Shown here: positions 7,002 through 9,213 of the stretch, piece by piece
Position numbering within the stretch: position 1 is the first letter of the stretch
Layout: every line of letters starts with the position of its first letter
Origin: Alectryocaccomicrobium faecavium
Lineage (GTDB): Bacteria > Bacillota > Clostridia > Christensenellales > Aristaeellaceae
Reading direction: 5' to 3'
Length of the DNA: 9,213 nucleotides
NCBI GenBank assembly: GCA_018713425.1
Contig: DVOT01000001.1
Span: 1-9,213 of the forward strand
Program-made: the position numbers and the translations under genes
The notes under the pieces: model-generated
What the model was told of the DNA's origin: nothing
What the model saw: only the letters and a program-made list of their open reading frames with translations
Database searches by the model: none

Positions 7002-7008
7002 CGCACGC
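6971..7008. repeat. Two tandem palindromes with 20-bp period
   Basis: CGCATCGATGCG (6974-6985) is a perfect 12-bp palindrome and GCGTTAACGC (6995-7004) a perfect 10-bp palindrome. The 18-mers containing them (6971-6988 and 6991-7008) fit one pattern, WTGCGC-N4-AYGCRYGC, and start 20 bp apart. They could be a paired operator. Alternatively, GCGTGC (6983-6988) can pair with GCACGC (7003-7008) in a hairpin, but no T-run follows. Confidence 0.4.
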
Positions 7009-7027
7009 GAGAAATTCCTTTCCGCTT

Positions 7028-7140
7028 GGACAAATCGTCGGCCTTGTCATAGGCGTGCCGCCGCGATAGGTTCCCCTTGGCAAAGAACGCCCTCGGGGCG
7101 ATAGGCCGCTAGAGGGCAGGCGTACACCGCTGCCACAAAA
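7028..7140 (+). other. GC-rich structured non-coding stretch of unknown nature
   Basis: I recognise no protein and no standard RNA family here. It can form several short hairpins in a row: GCCT/AGGC near 7041-7054, GTTC/GAAC near 7070-7088, GCCCTC/GAGGGC near 7089-7117, and a GGCAG/CTGCC hairpin near 7115-7134. It runs directly into a strong terminator. TCCCCTTGGCA at 7072-7082 also occurs in the palindromic element at 991-1001. It could be a small RNA, a leader, or a decayed palindromic element. Confidence 0.25.
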
Positions 7141-7175
7141 GCCCCGCGCCGTTTGCCCAGCGGCGCGGGCTTTTT
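7141..7175. terminator. Strong, probably bidirectional intrinsic terminator
   Basis: CCCGCGCCG (left arm, 7143-7151) pairs with CGGCGCGGG (7161-7169) around a 9-nt loop, followed by five T at 7171-7175. Four A precede the left arm, so it can also end transcription from the right. It separates the dpnI region from the sigma-factor operon. Confidence 0.85.
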
Positions 7176-7230
7176 CGCGCGGAAAATTGCAAAATTAACA
7201 AATTCCATCCGATATACGCGGGGGCCATTT

Positions 7231-7238
7231 CGTCTAAT
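7231..7238 (+). promoter_or_regulatory. Possible ECF-type -10 element (autoregulation)
   Basis: CGTCTAAT lies 25 bp before the chosen sigma-factor start and matches the CGTC-type -10 sequence of many ECF promoters. I see no convincing AAC-type -35 about 16 bp upstream. An alternative sigma-A-like pair is TTGCAA (7187-7192) with GATATA (7211-7216), 18 bp apart. Neither is strong. Confidence 0.3.
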
Positions 7239-7262
7239 GGAGTGAAAGGGGGCGAGGGAGGA

Positions 7263-7781
7263 ATGAGCGGGATCAAGGGCCCTGATCGTGCTCCGGAAGA
7301 GAAACTTGCGCAATGGATTCGCGATTACCAGTCTGCGCTGCTGCGCAGTTGCTATCTCTATTTGCAAGACAGGGGTTTGGCGGAAGACGCGGTGCAGGAA
7401 ACCTATCTAAAGGCCTATCAGCACTGGGCGGATTTTCGCGCCGAGAGCAGCGAAAAGACGTGGCTCTTTCGGATCGCCATCAACACGTGCCGGGATATGC
7501 GCCGGTCGGCGTGGTTCCGCCACCGCGACCGGCGGCTCACGCCCGATATGCTGCCGGGCGCGCAGGCCAGCTTCGCGCCCAGGGACGAGCGGCTCACGCT
7601 GCTGGTGGCAAACCTGCCCCGCAAACTGAAAGAAGTCGTGCTCCTCTATTATTATCAGGATTTTTCCGTGACGGAAATCGCGCAGGCGCTGAGTATCAGC
7701 CAGTCTTCGGTTTCCGGGCGGTTGAAAAGGGCAAGGGAAGCGCTCAGGCGCGGAATGGGAGGCGTCTATGAGGAAGAATGA
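7263..7781 (+). CDS. ECF-family RNA polymerase sigma factor
   Basis: A 172-residue sigma-70 family protein with only regions 2 and 4, as in ECF sigma factors. Region 2 is at ~15-85 (YLQDRGLAEDAVQETYLKAYQHW, then SSEKTWLFRIAINTCRDMRR). Region 4 is at ~108-162 (LPRKLKEVVLLYYYQDFSVTEIAQAL, then SISQSSVSGRLKRAREALRR, the -35-reading helix-turn-helix). The ATG at 7263 is preferred over that at 7242. It is preceded by GGGGG (7248-7252, 10 nt) and GGGAGG, whereas the earlier ATG has no ribosome site and would overlap the candidate -10. The next gene starts 14 bp before the stop of this one, the usual arrangement for a sigma/anti-sigma pair. The signal and regulon are unknown. Confidence 0.92.
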   Translation: MSGIKGPDRAPEEKLAQWIRDYQSALLRSCYLYLQDRGLAEDAVQETYLKAYQHWADFRAESSEKTWLFRIAINTCRDMRRSAWFRHRDRRLTPDMLPGAQASFAPRDERLTLLVANLPRKLKEVVLLYYYQDFSVTEIAQALSISQSSVSGRLKRAREALRRGMGGVYEEE

Positions 7782-9036
7782 TCGCGATATGCGCGAATGC
7801 GTGAAGCATTCGCTCGATGCCCGGCTGTCCGGCCTTACGTCCGTTCCGTTTCTCGAGCAGCGCGTCCTGGCCGGAGAAGGAAAGGAGAAGAGAAAAATGC
7901 GGAAGAAGAGAAGGATCGTCCTCGCGCTGGCCCTCGCGCTGGCGCTGTTGAGCGTGACGGCGTTTGCCGCCAGCAAGCTGGATCTGTTCCGGTTTATGGA
8001 GAAAGTGAGAGATCCCATCGAGCCCCTGGACGGGGCGGAAGCGCTGGTGTCCACCGATCTGGGCAGCGCGGAAAACGAGCTGGTAACGCTGCGCGTGGAA
8101 GAAGCGGTGTACGATGGGCAGGGCGTGATGGTGCTGGCGCGCCTCGCACCCAAGGACCCGGAGCAATACGCGCTGCACAACTCTTTCTTTCTGGACGCGC
8201 CGGAGGAGGAATATCTTGTGGAATACATGCCGGCCGAAGTGCCCGAAGGGGTATACCCGTATGCCAACGGCACAATGGAAATCCGCAACGGGCCGGATGA
8301 GCGGGCGCTGTATGTGGATGGCGAACCCGTCGAGCTCCCAACGGACCGGGAAACGGCCGATGCCGCGGGCCTGCCGGTGTATCTCGATGGCGATGCGATG
8401 TACTTTACCCATCAGGAGAGCGAACAGATCACCCGGCTGGATGGCAAGCAGATGATTTTCTTTGAAGTCGTCATGGCGCCCGCTTCCGAGGGCGCGGAAG
8501 GGCTGGCCAACGGCATGAGCGGCAACGCCGAAGCGCAGCCGGACGGCAGTGTGCTGCTGTGGTTTGACGCCTTTTCGGACGCGCCCCTGCCGGAAACCGT
8601 GGAGATGAAGCTGAATGTCAGCGTCTTCCTGGATGGCGAGCCGTTCCCGCTGGAGGATATCGCCTTCTCCCTCGACAGGGCGGAACCCGAGCGCACGGCC
8701 GCATTTGCGCCGGAAGGCGACGGCGCGATCGGCGAACGCGTCCGCATCCGCGCCGTAAATATGACCGTGACGAAGGTGCGGGGTTATCTGACCATCGATT
8801 ATGAGTACCAGGCGGCGGAAGGGGAACCCATGGGCATTTCCTTCCGGCTCTATGACGGCGAGGGCAACGAAATCCATACCGGCAGCGGCGGGGGCATGTT
8901 CGATGCGGAAACCGGCATTTACCGGGAGCAGCAGGAGATGCAGTCGTTTGACGAAATTCCCACTTCGCTCATCCTGGAGGCCAAGGCCATTGGCGGCGAA
9001 GTTTTGGGCCGGTGTACCGTCGCTCTCCAAGAATAG
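7768..9036 (+). CDS. Single-pass membrane protein, probable ECF anti-sigma factor/sensor
   Basis: A 422-residue protein starting inside the sigma gene, with GGGAGG 5 nt upstream, so translation is probably coupled. Residues 1-49 are cytoplasmic and basic (KRKMRKKRR just before the membrane). Residues ~50-68 are one hydrophobic segment (IVLALALALALLSVTAFAA). The remaining ~350 residues are acidic and outside the cell. The N-terminal segment (RECVKHSLDARLSGLTSVPFLEQRVL) is a short helical region like the sigma-binding part of many Clostridial anti-sigma factors; there is no zinc motif (HxxxCxxC). The outer part has two Asp/Gly-rich, strand-rich stretches, at about residues 90-250 and 250-420. 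I do not recognise its ligand. The function is inferred from topology and gene order. A perfect hairpin follows the stop. Confidence 0.75.
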   Translation: MRKNDRDMRECVKHSLDARLSGLTSVPFLEQRVLAGEGKEKRKMRKKRRIVLALALALALLSVTAFAASKLDLFRFMEKVRDPIEPLDGAEALVSTDLGSAENELVTLRVEEAVYDGQGVMVLARLAPKDPEQYALHNSFFLDAPEEEYLVEYMPAEVPEGVYPYANGTMEIRNGPDERALYVDGEPVELPTDRETADAAGLPVYLDGDAMYFTHQESEQITRLDGKQMIFFEVVMAPASEGAEGLANGMSGNAEAQPDGSVLLWFDAFSDAPLPETVEMKLNVSVFLDGEPFPLEDIAFSLDRAEPERTAAFAPEGDGAIGERVRIRAVNMTVTKVRGYLTIDYEYQAAEGEPMGISFRLYDGEGNEIHTGSGGGMFDAETGIYREQQEMQSFDEIPTSLILEAKAIGGEVLGRCTVALQE

Positions 9037-9213
9037 GTGTGAGCCACTGGCAAAGGGAGGCGGGCCTGTGCCCGCCTCCCTTTCAGACCACTGACAAAGC
9101 CCGTTTCAAGAAGTGGAAGACGGGCTATAAGCCTGAGCAGGAGAGAAAAGGAGGAGGCCACGAGCCTCTTGATGTTCTGAACAGCGGCGGTCAGGAAGGA
9201 CTGTTCGCGCATA
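8919..9213 (-). CDS. C-terminal end of an IS transposase (IS1182-like), cut by the window edge
   Basis: Read leftwards from the edge, the frame gives REQSFLTAAVQNIKRLVASS, then a hydrophobic/basic tail ending about FVSGLK. This is the characteristic C-terminus of IS1182-type DDE transposases (…LTAAVQNIKRL…). The rest lies beyond the right edge. Homology-like sequence stops about 9084; after that the frame continues without a stop through the hairpin and antisense to the anti-sigma gene until 8919. So the natural 3' end (and the element's terminal repeat) is either missing or inside the hairpin region, which suggests truncation of the copy. Family from memory of the motif; the exact IS is not identified. 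Confidence 0.6.
   Translation of the reverse strand, partial: MREQSFLTAAVQNIKRLVASSFSLLLRLIARLPLLETGFVSGLKGRRAQARLPLPVAHTYSWRATVHRPKTSPPMALASRMSEVGISSNDCISCCSR
9052..9083. terminator. Perfect 14-bp stem-loop after the anti-sigma gene
   Basis: AAAGGGAGGCGGGC (9052-9065), loop CTGT, GCCCGCCTCCCTTT (9070-9083). It lies 15 bp after the anti-sigma stop. The U-run is only three bases but is symmetric, so it may act in both directions; it would also serve the transposase on the other strand. Confidence 0.65.

Noticed and set aside
7242..7262. The earlier ATG at 7242 as start of the sigma factor
   Set aside because: It lacks a ribosome site and lies directly behind the CGTCTAAT element, while the ATG at 7263 has purine-rich sites upstream and gives a normal ECF N-terminus.
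7744..9030. A 428-residue minus-strand frame opposite the anti-sigma gene
   Set aside because: The plus-strand gene has a ribosome site, coupled start and a clear membrane segment; the minus-strand product has shadow-type composition.

Overview
The window looks like chromosomal DNA of a GC-rich member of the Bacillota (Clostridia-like, probably gut-associated). The housekeeping genes are GC-rich, but ribosome binding sites are strong GGAGG types and promoters are TATAAT-type with 17-bp spacers. The replication gene at the left is of the kind carried by phages and mobile elements of Clostridia, and it contains small palindromic elements of a sort I associate with those genomes. The assignment is an inference from gene content and signals only; no rRNA or tRNA is present.

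Layout, left to right. (1) 82-1428 (+): a phage-type replisome-organiser/DnaD-like protein with a conserved N-terminus, an Asn-Pro-Tyr-Pro repeat tract whose DNA carries three 13-bp repeats around a 13-bp perfect inverted repeat, and a long middle section made of in-frame palindromic elements. (2) 1410-1826 (-): a small FMN-binding split-barrel (PNPOx-like) protein, convergent with and overlapping the first gene. It is divergent from (3) 1988-2632 (+): a GNAT acetyltransferase. Both of these have recognisable promoters. (4) 2741-4453 argS and 4480-6027 guaA (+): arginyl-tRNA synthetase and GMP synthase, 26 bp apart and probably co-transcribed from the promoter at 2681-2709. (5) An AT-rich block, roughly 6030-6970, with a clear DpnI homologue (6110-6877): a restriction enzyme for adenine-methylated GATC, with no methylase or dpnC/dpnD-like partner in view. 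(6) 6878-7262: no confident protein gene; it holds a pair of 20-bp-spaced palindromes, a structured GC-rich stretch and a strong bidirectional terminator (7141-7175). (7) 7263-7781 and 7768-9036 (+): an ECF sigma factor and a translationally coupled single-pass membrane protein, probably its anti-sigma factor/sensor. (8) From 9037 to the right edge: a perfect 14-bp terminator-like hairpin and, on the minus strand, the C-terminal end of an IS transposase.

How the pieces relate: argS-guaA is core metabolism. The DpnI homologue sits directly behind guaA, whose 3' end is a known integration hotspot for genomic islands, and it differs sharply in base composition, so it is best read as an acquired orphan defence gene against Dam-methylated incoming DNA. 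The sigma/anti-sigma pair forms a separate signalling unit. The two window edges both carry mobile-element material (phage-like replication gene; transposase tail).
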